From Sergeia podlipaevii (lineage: Eukaryota > Euglenozoa > Kinetoplastea > Trypanosomatida > Trypanosomatidae): DNA of 64,000 nucleotides. The position numbers and the translations under genes were made by a program. The notes under the pieces were generated by a model. It worked only from the letters and a program-made list of their open reading frames with translations, ran no database searches and was not told the origin of the DNA. The first letter of the stretch is position 1, and each line of letters begins with the position of its first letter. The DNA lies in contig JASANZ010002251.1 of NCBI GenBank assembly GCA_030849805.1, positions 1 through 64,000 of the forward strand, read 5' to 3'. Of the stretch, positions 21,130-30,424 are shown piece by piece.

Positions 21130-21171
21130 AACTTTACTCGAGTTGCTTCCAAAAAAAAAAGGTGCGATTTT
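20895..21171. repeat. Near-identical tract shared with 29187-29460
   Basis: Covers the 5' leader, predicted acceptor and first 75-80 codons of copy A. I count five substitutions and one homopolymer-length change against the matching part of copy E. Identity drops abruptly on both sides. Confidence 0.9.
21146..21147 (-). promoter_or_regulatory. Predicted spliced-leader acceptor for copy A
   Basis: Ten consecutive T in the sense direction (21151-21160) followed by GGAAG; the AG leaves a 16-nt leader to the ATG at 21129. The same arrangement is kept in copy E. Confidence 0.5.
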
Positions 21172-22033
21172 GTGTATTTCTCGAATATGGCTCCCTACTG
21201 AAGAAGATATATCAGAGACGCTGTTGTTCACTGCACGTGTATGCGTATACTGCACATAAAGTGCTAAGGGTATCTTATTAAGCAAGAGTTCGGAGAAAAA
21301 AAAAAATGAAGCGCTTTTTTGCAACACCTTCAGTTTTTTTTTTCTTTTTGCTGTTTCTCTCTTCTACATATTTTACCAACGTTTTCAAAAGGGTAAAATT
21401 TTTTTAAAAAAAGGAAGGAAGAGAATAGACATAGGTGTAAGACAAAATAGTAAAGATGTTACGTCAAAATCAAAAACGAGCATTCCTCTTCCCTGCCTTT
21501 TTAGATAATGTGCCATAGCTGTATATATAGCATTAGGAACACACATTTTCTCTTTTTTATTTTTTTAAATCATTGTTTTACGTTTGCAAAGCAGCAGAAA
21601 AATGTTTTTTTTTTTTTTAGCCACAACCCCTCTCACCAAAAAAAATACACATTAAAAAAAAAACTGTTCACAAAATTACAAATACAGCATGATGAAAATA
21701 GATGTTCTTTAACAAACAAAAGCACACAGAAAAAAAAACTGGAACAACAACAATACATGGAGCTTACAAAAAAAAAAAAAAACAGCTCCTAGCTACTTGA
21801 GAGAGACCCAACAGTCTTCCTGTGTGCTAAAAGGATGTGCATCAACATCCAAGTTAAAATCGCACTTTCACAAGATCACATGCTCCACAGAAGAAGAAGA
21901 AGAAAAATTACCAATGCATATATCGCAGTTGCGTCCAGCATTCACAAACACACAAAAGCATACAGGATGACGTCATTCTACATATTGTAAACATGTATAT
22001 ATATATAACAAAAAAAATTCTACAATTCACTTT
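21172..22033. other. Spacer between copies A and B
   Basis: AT-rich, dominated by A- and T-runs (for example 21605-21619 and 21767-21782). No gene seen. Confidence 0.6.
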
Positions 22034-22151
22034 TTACAGTGGGGCTACTGGAGTGTATTGTGCCGGCATAGGTGCTGCAACCGGCGGCGGAGGAGGCGGA
22101 TTGGTGTAATACGGGGTGGTAGGTGAAGCCCCGCGAGCATTACCGTTATAG
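22034..22151 (-). pseudogene. Out-of-frame tail remnant of copy B
   Basis: In the +1 frame relative to copy B, the sequence reads GYNGNARGASP, then a Pro run, then APMPAQYTPVAPL before TAA (22034-22036). Copy A ends APVPAQYAPVAPL. The match of the last dozen residues and the shared stop position show this is the true ancestral C-terminus of copy B. Confidence 0.75.
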
Positions 22152-22883
22152 CCCTGGATTGCCATTAGTGGTCAGCGGGTTATTGTAGTAAATCTGGCTA
22201 TCGCTGTTATTGGCGTTGGTAATCTGGTTGTTACTATACTTCCCATTGTTGTAGTTGCCCCCTCCTCCATAGCCATAATGGTTGCTGTTCCTGTTGTTGT
22301 TGTTCTGCTGCTGAATGTTATTATTGGGTCGAAGCCTTCGTCGACTTGAATTTGCGCTTACATCGGCGCCACTACCGCAGCAGCAACACATTGCAGCACA
22401 GCACGCTACGAAGCATGCGCACAACGCGCACGGGAAGCATCCAAAAGTGCGCTCCTGATCGTAGTACAACGTCAGCGGGGCCGCTTCGGTTGCCACCGCG
22501 AGCTTCTCAACCACATCGTCCAGTATCAGCGCGGAGTCAAGAGGGATCAGACCACACGACTCCTCCTCAACGCCGTCACCAACGCGCTGCTCCTGCACAT
22601 CAGCGCAGCACAATTCGCGCGCAACGTACATGTGCACAGCGCCGTTGTTGGTGTTCTTGCTATACAACGTCAGCGGGGTCGCCTGCAGCTTTTCTACAAG
22701 CATTAAGCCGACGTCGCGCAGGCATATGTCGTGTGCGGCATCTACGCACACCGCGTCAGAGACCTTGGGAGCGACGGATGGATCGTACTTCTTGGCGGGA
22801 TGGAGCTGGACATGAATGATGCAGACCTGCGGAAGCACAAACTGCGTTCTGCCCATCTCCTGAGTGGTATTCATGGACATCAT
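22146..22883 (-). CDS. Tandem family copy B, frameshifted before its conserved C-terminus
   Basis: 245 residues from the ATG at 22883; the family start MGRTQF is at 22856. The common domain is more diverged than in copies A, D and E but keeps VHMYVARELC, CGLIPLDSALILDDV and PLTLYY in order. The hydrophobic segment has about ten Cys, including four in a row (AAMCCCCGSG), then an Arg-rich patch and an Asn-, Gly- and Tyr-rich tail. The frame stops at TAA (22146-22148) right after NPGL. Beyond it, another frame continues to a C-terminus like that of copy A (22034-22145). This suggests a one-base insertion in a run of three G (22152-22154 on the plus strand as CCC), or a sequencing error. Confidence 0.75.
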   Translation of the reverse strand: MMSMNTTQEMGRTQFVLPQVCIIHVQLHPAKKYDPSVAPKVSDAVCVDAAHDICLRDVGLMLVEKLQATPLTLYSKNTNNGAVHMYVARELCCADVQEQRVGDGVEEESCGLIPLDSALILDDVVEKLAVATEAAPLTLYYDQERTFGCFPCALCACFVACCAAMCCCCGSGADVSANSSRRRLRPNNNIQQQNNNNRNSNHYGYGGGGNYNNGKYSNNQITNANNSDSQIYYNNPLTTNGNPGL

Positions 22884-24118
22884 GAGTGAATCTTCAAACA
22901 AGTTTATTTGCTGATGAATAACAAGCAAAGCTTCTGATCGCTATAAACTGAGAACTGAAATGAATCTACACTGGTAAATGAAAAGCAATTTCGTCTTTGG
23001 TGCCGAGTAGCGGCGACAAAAAATAGTTCTCTTGAGGGTGTAAAGATATATATATATATATAAACGAGTAGTGAAGATGTAAGAATGACGTTTTTGTGCC
23101 CCATAATGTGCGCTAAAGTAGAAAAAAAATATATAGAAACGTGAAATATATAGCGGGGGCAATTTATAGCCGCTGCGTAAAGCAAAAGGGAGTAGCCAAA
23201 TGGACGGTGTCTCCTTTGCTCTCTCTCTCTCTCTCATGTCCTTTTATCGTTATCATTCGCCTTCTAAGCTTTCCTATAATTTGTGATTGATTGCTTTGTT
23301 GTTGTTGTAATTTTTTTTTCTTGTGACAGTGAGTTTGGTGTAAATGCAAGAAGAGAGCTGTCTGAAGAGGTAAGGAATACATATATATGGTGTCCTCTGA
23401 CTGTAGTTGGAGTTTTTTCTTTTTTAAAAAAAGTACACTATGAGAGTGCCAACATTTTAGCTGGTCCATCTCCTACAGTCTGAAACATACATACACACAC
23501 ATTGCTCACTATACCTCTTCTTATATTTACAAAAAAAGAAACATCAACTTTCACGAAAGTAATATAGCAGCAGCTGCTTGTATTGTCTCTATTTTTCCCC
23601 CATTTGCTACTCTACATCGTAGAAAATGAATATCAAGCCCCTTCAATAAAGCGATGTACAGTGGCTCGTCAAGAAAGTGTGCGCAAAGACTCGCTCATCC
23701 TTTTCATCGCACCAGCTATGTTACATCACACTTCTTTCATTTAAAACGTGTGTATGTGCGTTTTGTCTTGCTTTGTATTTCCATATTGTATGCATAATGT
23801 AAAAAGAAGAAAGGAAAATAAATAAATAAAAAATGAGTCACACGTGAAATTATGAGCTAACACACACAAAAAAAAAAAATATTTATATGTGCCCTAACAC
23901 TCAAACACACACACGTGTGAAAACAAGCAGGTAATATGTAAAAATACAAAAATGACGCTAAGGTTTAAAAAAAAAAAAAAAAACATAGTAAAATAAAAAA
24001 ATGATATTTGCCGCCTTAGGATTTCATAGAATCAGACGGCTCCCTACATCAGTGTACCGCTGTTCTTCTTCTATATTATTTTTTTTCTCTCCTTCCTTTC
24101 GATTACTATGTGCGTGCT
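22884..24118. other. Spacer between copies B and C
   Basis: AT-rich, with (TA)n at 23046-23062, (CT)n at 23217-23235 and A-runs near 23868 and 23967. No gene or structured RNA recognised. Confidence 0.6.
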
Positions 24119-24184
24119 TTAACAAGGCAAGTGGAACTCGCCATTGGGGCTGAGGTGCGGCTCCCCAACAGCGATGGGCTCGCT

Positions 24185-24508
24185 CTAGTACTGGGCCTGT
24201 CCATAATGGAGTGTGGCAGTGGGCTCTGGCGCTGATTGAACAGCGATCAGCGGAATACCATACACCTCGCCACGCCGTCGTGCATTGGTCATTTCCTCCG
24301 TGGGGTACTCAGCTAATGAGAATTGTCGCGGTGCGGCGGCGGCGCCACGTGCGTAGTAGGACTGGGTGTCTGCATACCCCTCTTCTGTCATGTTTCCCTG
24401 GACCCCATTAGTATTTGGCAGGTAGGCGTTGCTGAGGTACTGGTGGCTGTCAGCAGCGTTGGCGTCGGCTTCGGCTTGGACAGCAGCAGCAGCAGCAGCC
24501 TTCATTTG
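24185..24508 (-). pseudogene. In-frame tail of copy C beyond the UAG codon
   Basis: The codons CAA ATG AAG directly follow TAG in the same frame, and 107 codons follow to the next TAG (24185-24187). The opening MKAAAAAAVQAEAD aligns with KMKAQAAAVQSDA just after the membrane span of copy E, so the tail belongs to the upstream frame. Past the second TAG another 21 codons (from 24184 down) keep coding-like GC content to a TAA at 24119-24121. Could be an independent ORF, but no acceptor site fits between the two frames. Confidence 0.6.
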
Positions 24509-25039
24509 CTATTTGGCCCTTCGGCACGTTGAATACAGAGCGAATCCGGCAAAGATAAGAGTGCACAAGGTGAGGATGTCTAGAAGAATAAATCCGTACT
24601 TCTTTTCAAGACAAAAATAGATGTCCATAGTTGGTACGCCCGTGCCGTGCCTTAAAGCAACCGAATTCATAGCCGCGCAGCAATCGCCAACTAGCATGCT
24701 TTCTGGCATTGGCACAAGACCTTGGAGAGGCTCTGTCGCCTTGTCAAAGGGCTCGTTGATGCCAGCTGTGAGCTGCATCATAGCACTAGGCAGCTCTCCC
24801 TGAAAGCACTCGGCAGCCACAAAAATGTGCACTGTAGCGCTGACACCAGCTTCTTCAGGATAAGAGAGCGTCTTCACAAGCTTCGCATTAACCTCAGCAA
24901 CAGTCCACGTGTAGGGCACCTGCTCTGCAAAAGTCGCAGTGCTGGGGTTAGAAGCAATGCCTCGTTGGTACATGGCGCAATCGAAGAACCGAATGCGTAC
25001 CATGCGCATGTCGCTGGGCATGTACAGAGCCTCACCCAT
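24509..25039 (-). CDS. Tandem family copy C, globular domain and membrane span, stops before its tail
   Basis: 176 residues starting [14 protein letters not shown], so the family start is certain here. It has the domain signatures IFVAAECFQGE, LQGLVPMPESMLVGD and MDIYF, then a conventional membrane span of about 20 residues (GFILLDILTLCTLIFAGFAL) with few Cys, ending STCRRAK at a TAG (24509-24511). Just upstream of the start, an in-frame leader like that of copy D is cut by a TGA where copies A, D and E have an Arg codon. After the TAG the same frame stays open into a tail (24185-24508) homologous to that of copy E. The product is either a tail-less paralog, a decaying gene or a readthrough product. 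Confidence 0.75.
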   Translation of the reverse strand: MGEALYMPSDMRMVRIRFFDCAMYQRGIASNPSTATFAEQVPYTWTVAEVNAKLVKTLSYPEEAGVSATVHIFVAAECFQGELPSAMMQLTAGINEPFDKATEPLQGLVPMPESMLVGDCCAAMNSVALRHGTGVPTMDIYFCLEKKYGFILLDILTLCTLIFAGFALYSTCRRAK

Positions 25040-25325
25040 CTCTCAGGTGCTAGAGAGCATCATATATTGAGTGTAGTGGCGTCTGCGTTTTTTTTCCCCT
25101 TTATTCTTCACTTCAATTGTAAACACAAAACAAAAAAAAATGAGAGGAAAAGGGCACCTAAAGTAACTTTTTCCTTTAGGTATTTTTTTTAAAAGAAAAT
25201 TTTGTCTGTGAATGTGAGATTAGGCAAAAGAAATAATTGTATTTCACTTTTGAAACTGTGCAACTATCTTCCGTCTTTTGTTGTTGTTCTTGTATTTCAG
25301 CGGCTTGGTAATGAGCTCACTCTCC

Positions 25326-25383
<58 letters not shown>

Positions 25384-26536
25384 TTTTTCGATTGAGTATC
25401 GCAAAAACAAGCTTCCTACTTACCTATAACAAGTACGAGTGAAGACAACAAGGGAGAGAAGGGGAAACAGAAAAAAAAGATGAATGTTGTAGAGATAAAA
25501 CGAAAACAAAAAGGAAAGAGAGAAAAAAAAAATGCGCCTCATCCACACGCTTCTCGCACAGCACCGATACACTGTTCAAGACAAAGGATAAAGAAAAAGC
25601 ATCTCCATCTTGTTATTGTGTGGACAACATACAAGCGCAAGTACCGCGTTAGGAGCTAGAAACCAGCTTCCTGCTAGCGTAACCACCAACGACGGGAGGA
25701 TCTTTACAGTTTTTATCTGCTTACTTTTTTTTTTCTATTAGATACGTTTCACATGCGCATGCACGGAAGGTTCAGCAAAGAAGATAGAGTTCTAAGAAAG
25801 ATTTTTTAAAAAAAGGTTAATAACACCGTTGACACAAAGAAGAAAAAGAGAAATATATGTATAGATAAATAGATATATACTCATTGCTTTGTTCAACATC
25901 ACTCGTAAGAAATATAAAAAAAGATCACGTAAAGAAGAAAGCAAGGAGGAAAATCCGAACACCAATATATATAATATCATAAAGCAGCCGTGAGGACTAA
26001 ATAGATTCACTACTGTTTATCGCATCAATATGTTAGACAGTAAACACGTAACACGCTATGCTCCTCCAACCCCACTCATCTCCTTAACGCAATTTTCCCT
26101 TTGCAATAGAAGCAGATAACAACCACAATACAACAATTAAAATAATAAACATGCCCCTCAGGGTATAAAAAAAAGAGAGAGAAAGAAAAGGTCAAAAAAA
26201 AAAAACGACAACACATGGCTGCTTCACAAGCACAATCCGTATCACCCAGAAGCTCTCTTTCGATGCGCACAGAAAGTACAACTGCTGCTATGTGTTCTTT
26301 AAAAAAAAATAGAAAAAACATTCACTTTCCTTTCTTTTGTTCTGTTTCCGCTCAATTATTGCTAGCCGGCACTCCAATGCTGTACTTTGACTTTCTTTCC
26401 CACTGTGCCATCATCCAGTTCTACACAGACATACACACAGAGAGAGGGGGGAAGAGAAGAGTAACGCACGCACATGGTATAACACTACAATCACAACCGG
26501 GAGGTCAAGCCTATTTACACGTGATACAACCCTCCA
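25040..26536. other. 1.5 kb spacer between copies C and D
   Basis: AT-rich with a long (CT)n-(TA)n repeat at 25324-25381 and a shorter one at 25965-25978. No gene seen. A plus-strand frame overlapping copy D is its antisense shadow. Confidence 0.6.
25324..25381. repeat. Compound (CT)n-(TA)n microsatellite
   Basis: About ten CT units run directly into about 19 TA units. Lies between family copies C and D, in transcribed spacer. Confidence 0.9.
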
Positions 26537-27574
26537 CTACAAATACGTCGGCTGGCCATATTGCGGCTGCGGGTACCCAGGCTGAGGCTGAGGCTGGCCA
26601 TACACTGGCTGTCCATAAACAGGTTGGCCATAGCCAGGCTGGCCATAGCCCGGTTGATCATATCCAGGCTGACCATACCCCGGCTGTGCGTTCGGGGGTT
26701 GGCCATACCCCGGTTGTGCGTTCGGGGGTTGGCCATACCCAATTTGTGCGTTCGGGGGCTGGCCGTAGCCGTTGTTAGGGTAGCCACCTTGGGGAGGTTG
26801 GCCGTTCTGATAATTGTACTGGGGGTTCTGATTCTGGTTGTAGTACCCTTGATTGTTATTGTTGTTATAGTTATTGTTGTTGTTGCTGTTGTTGTTGTTG
26901 TTGTTATTGTTGTTGTTCTTGTTCGGCTTGTTGTTATTTGCGTTCGCGTTTGCCACGGAGGAAGCCGCACAACACGCCGCAATGCACGCGCAGAGTGCAC
27001 AACACGCCAGACACAATAACGCTCCATCATCACCGTACTGCGCATCCCGATGGTAAAACAGCGCCAAGGCACCATCCTCGCCGTCGCCCCGCTGACCCCC
27101 GTGCTGCTCACGCGTGGCAGCCACAACAGTGCACAAGTTGCCTACCGACACGCTGCCGTCCAGCGGAATGAGGCCCTCCCTCGTCCTCACAGCCTCCGCG
27201 TCATCCCCCTCAGTCACAACAAGTAGCGGGTTCGCAGTCAAACGCGCCGCCCGAAGCGTCTCCGCGCACAGAGACTCGTTCGCAACAAATAAACTGATGG
27301 GCACGTTGTCGTTGCTGTCGTTGCTGCGGCCCAGGCCCGTCACGCGGCTTATCAGCGAACGGCCCTGCCGGCTCCGCAGCTCTTCAGAAAGAAGGTGAGT
27401 GACGTCTCGAACGCACGTGCCGTACGGCACCTGCAGCGTGGCCACCGCATCACCAGCCTTGGGCACTGCGCGAGGCTCGTACACGCTGCTAGAAAAAAAC
27501 TTGACACACACCATGCGCATGTCGCTGGGCATGTACTGGGCCTCGCCCATCTCACGAGTGTCGGGTAAAAGCAT
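26537..27574 (-). CDS. Tandem family copy D: Cys-rich segment, poly-Asn and GYGQP-repeat tail
   Basis: 345 residues; the ATG at 27574 adds MLLPDTRE before the family start at 27550. Domain signatures are [46 protein letters not shown] and ALALFYH. The hydrophobic segment carries seven Cys. The tail has an Asn run, then [15 protein letters not shown], then three copies of GYGQPPNAQ and several [10 protein letters not shown] units ending QYGQPTYL. This composition (Asn, Gln, Gly, Tyr, Pro, no charge) is of the prion-like kind that forms condensates in other proteins; that is inference. No signal peptide. It ends in TAG. Confidence 0.85.
   Translation of the reverse strand: MLLPDTREMGEAQYMPSDMRMVCVKFFSSSVYEPRAVPKAGDAVATLQVPYGTCVRDVTHLLSEELRSRQGRSLISRVTGLGRSNDSNDNVPISLFVANESLCAETLRAARLTANPLLVVTEGDDAEAVRTREGLIPLDGSVSVGNLCTVVAATREQHGGQRGDGEDGALALFYHRDAQYGDDGALLCLACCALCACIAACCAASSVANANANNNKPNKNNNNNNNNNNSNNNNNYNNNNNQGYYNQNQNPQYNYQNGQPPQGGYPNNGYGQPPNAQIGYGQPPNAQPGYGQPPNAQPGYGQPGYDQPGYGQPGYGQPVYGQPVYGQPQPQPGYPQPQYGQPTYL
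26575..26935. repeat. Coding minisatellite in the tail of copy D
   Basis: About 26690-26775 holds three 27-bp units encoding GYGQPPNAQ with one or two changes; 26580-26690 holds shorter GYGQP-type units; 26860-26935 is an AAC/AAT-rich poly-Asn tract. Such repeats change length easily between alleles. Confidence 0.8.
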
Positions 27575-28144
27575 TTAAAATTCGTATATTCAAGAACTGT
27601 ACCAAAAATAATAATAATAATAATAAGTTGCAAATATACACAATACTTCAAGAGATCAATGTTTATAAAAGAGAGACACACAAAAAAAAAGGGGGAAGAA
27701 GGAAAGGATTGATATAAGGAGAAGCAAGATATGAATTAAGAATCCGCACAAACATAAAGAGAAACATCACTTGCTCAGTGCAGAGTGCTGCAGCACGTCA
27801 CCCGCTCTACTCTTTCCCACTTTTCTTCCTTGCCCTTTCTTCCTTCTCACAAAAAAAGAACGAAAGAAGAAGAAGAAACAAAACTGCATCAGCGTCGAAA
27901 CATTTGAAGTATTTAACTGGCCATATATTCTATTGTTGGATAATGCAGTTCATTTGAACTGCGACGTAGCCCTCTACAATTGCAGCGGCACTGCCACAAA
28001 AAAAAAGAAAAGATAAATAAAAGTATTATTTTATTTATTTTTATAAAAAGAAGGCAAATGCAACATACAAGAGTAGTGGACATCAGTAGTATAGCAACGA
28101 CAGAAAAAAAAAAGCATTACTTAAGCATGTATGTGAATAAATTG

Positions 28145-28185
<41 letters not shown>

Positions 28186-28404
28186 AGGAGTATCTGGCGA
28201 TGATGCCATCTCAAAACAAAACAAAAAAAAGCAAGAATATCACTCTCTTTATCAACACTTTTTAAATACATCGGGGGGGGGGTATGTGTGTGTGTGAACG
28301 CATAAGCATATATGTGTGCTTCAAGTCTTTGAGGACACCTTTTCTTCGCCCGGCACACAGAAGCACCCTTCTCATCATTGTTTCTTGTTTGCTCGTTTTG
28401 TAAT
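27575..28404. other. Spacer between copies D and E
   Basis: AT-rich with (ATA)n at 27609-27626, a long (TA)n at 28149-28182, and a run of nine G at 28273-28281. No gene seen. Confidence 0.6.
28149..28182. repeat. (TA)n microsatellite
   Basis: About 17 uninterrupted TA units in the presumed 3' UTR of family copy E. Confidence 0.9.
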
Positions 28405-29421
28405 TTACAAGGGGACAGGAAGAGGAGTCTCACCCAGCGGCTTGGGAAGAGAGCCGGGGGCATCTGAAGCTGGCGTTGGAGCTGTATCAGAGGCAGGTCC
28501 TGTAGGCACTGGCGCTACAGGAGGCACGTAGTACTGCGGCACTGGGTACCCAGGCACGGCCCCGCTAGCAGGAACACCAGGTGGCTGCTGTGGTGGTGGA
28601 TAGTACACACCACCACCACCGTCATTACCAGGAAGTCCTTGGTAGGGGTTACCGTAGTACACCCCGCCGTTCGCTCCGTATGGATATCCAGCAGCACCAT
28701 CGTATGGTTGGCTATTGTAGATGGGCTGCTGCGGAATCCCGTTGACTGGAGCGTCACTCTGGACCGCCGCTGCCTGTGCCTTCATCTTCGCCTTCTCTGC
28801 CTTTCGCTGCTCCGACTTCTCCATGCAGTCGCTGCAGGCTCTAATCACTGCGGGGAGAGCCACCATGCACACTGTCACCACGCACAACACTAAAAGGGCA
28901 ATAAGGTTGCCTTTGTTATTGCCGTGCGTACTCTCCCATCCGTAGTACAGAGCAACGGCGCTGTCGGTGTCGGGGGCGACAGTCTCACACAAGTCGCCAA
29001 TCGCCACTTCAGTAGGAAGAGGTATGAGGCCCTCCAGCAGCGTCTCACGCCCCTCCACGGGTTCACGAGAATCCTCCTGAGGCATCACCAACGGACTCAC
29101 AGCGCTGGCAACCTCACGACGGAGCGACTCCGCGGCAACAAAGAGATGTAAAGGGGAGCCACTAATGTCCTGTCCTTTCGCATCACTGAACCAATGAAGT
29201 AGAGAGTCCCCGTGGCTAGCGCGTAGCTCATTACGCAGCAACAGCGCTACCTCGCTCACAGACGTACTGTACGGCACTCCCAGTGTGATGGCCGCATCAC
29301 TCGCCTTGGGGACTTCACCCAGCTCGTACTCGGTGGCGCAATGGAAAGACAGCTGGACCATGCGCATGTCGCTGGGCATGTACTGGGCTTCGCCCATCTC
29401 GCGATGGTTCCCATGAATCAT
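28405..29421 (-). CDS. Tandem family copy E: globular domain, ordinary membrane span, Pro/Gly/Tyr tail
   Basis: 338 residues from the ATG at 29421; the family start MGEAQY is at 29397. Signatures are VPYSTSVSEVALLLRNEL, LHLFVAAESL, LLEGLIPLPTEVAIGDLC and AVALYY. Residues 172-194 form a conventional span (LIALLVLCVVTVCMVALPAV) with few Cys, followed by a basic Lys/Glu/Arg stretch (about 201-214) that by the positive-inside rule favours a cytosolic tail. The tail is rich in Pro, Gly and Tyr and ends TPLPVPL. The first 75-80 codons and leader are almost identical to copy A, while the membrane segment resembles copy C, so the gene looks mosaic. It ends in TAA. Confidence 0.85.
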   Translation of the reverse strand: MIHGNHREMGEAQYMPSDMRMVQLSFHCATEYELGEVPKASDAAITLGVPYSTSVSEVALLLRNELRASHGDSLLHWFSDAKGQDISGSPLHLFVAAESLRREVASAVSPLVMPQEDSREPVEGRETLLEGLIPLPTEVAIGDLCETVAPDTDSAVALYYGWESTHGNNKGNLIALLVLCVVTVCMVALPAVIRACSDCMEKSEQRKAEKAKMKAQAAAVQSDAPVNGIPQQPIYNSQPYDGAAGYPYGANGGVYYGNPYQGLPGNDGGGGVYYPPPQQPPGVPASGAVPGYPVPQYYVPPVAPVPTGPASDTAPTPASDAPGSLPKPLGETPLPVPL

Positions 29422-29460
29422 AACTTTACTCGAGTTGCTTCCAAAAAAAAGTGCGATTTT
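29187..29460. repeat. Near-identical tract shared with 20895-21171
   Basis: Partner of the copy A tract; includes leader, predicted acceptor AG (29438-29439) and the start of the domain. It looks like a gene-conversion or recent duplication boundary. Confidence 0.9.
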
Positions 29461-30424
29461 AAATGGAAGGAAGTAGAGCCTTTTGTAACTGTACGTAAAA
29501 AAAAAAGCAAGTAGTTGTTTTTTGGATTTCCTTTACTATAAAGAACAAAGTATTTAAGGAAGAGGGAAGTAAAGAAGAAAAAGAAAAAAAAGAGATGATG
29601 CCCAGCATTTCAAACTTCGCACGTGCTCGTAAGACGCCTAGCAGCGTGATGCTGCATAAAAAATGCTGACTGACGACAACATAATGAATATCAAATATGT
29701 GACTGATGCATGTGGCAGCTATTCTTCACAGCTACACATCATCACAACTGTTGTTTCTTTGTTCTCGAATATATATTTTTCTCTACAATAGAAATAGAAG
29801 AAACACAAGTAGTGGGCGAAAAAAAAATAGGCAATGGGGGAGGGATCAAGAAGTGGAACTGCAGGGAGCTTCCTTCATAGGTGGAAAAAATAGCAATGTT
29901 TTCTCACTCAAATGAGGTACACACACATTTTTTTTTCCTCTCTCTCTCATTCTCAAATAGCTATGCCCCTCTTGTGCATGCAGTACAGAGAAAGAGAAAA
30001 AAAAATGTATATAGAAGTCTCTCTCCCTCTCCTTCAGCTTTCCTTTGTTTGATCTTGCCTTCCCCCACACAGTCGGCATCTATTGTTACATACTTTCTGA
30101 GACGCATACTCCCCCCCCCCCTCCTTTCAGGCGGGACCGTAAACCCATCCAACGATATAACGCCTTGTTCACACTCCACTTCATCGCGTTCACCGCGCCA
30201 CGCATATACACACGCGTCACTTCCCCCTCTCTTTCTTACCTTCACAGGCTAAGCACACACACACATGTATACATCCCCTCCCCCTCCTCCTCTTTAAAAC
30301 ACGCGCGGCATATTGCTTGGCTGCTCGTCTCCCAAGAGGGAAAAGTGAGCGTGTATATATGTAAGAAGAAGTACTCAAAGAAAAGAAAAGGAAAGTAAGA
30401 TGAAGAGCAAGAGAGAGAGTGCCT
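29461..30424. other. Spacer between dynein LIC gene and copy E
   Basis: AT-rich and pyrimidine-rich patches, including a run of C at 30112-30121. No gene seen. Confidence 0.6.

Noticed and set aside
26215..26778. 187-codon plus-strand frame with [12 protein letters not shown] repeats
   Set aside because: It mirrors the GYGQP repeat DNA of family copy D on the other strand and runs into spacer.
20251..29421. N-myristoylation of the family at MG
   Set aside because: Gly2 is constant, but position 6 is Tyr or Phe instead of Ser/Thr, and several copies have an earlier ATG, so the motif is not convincing.
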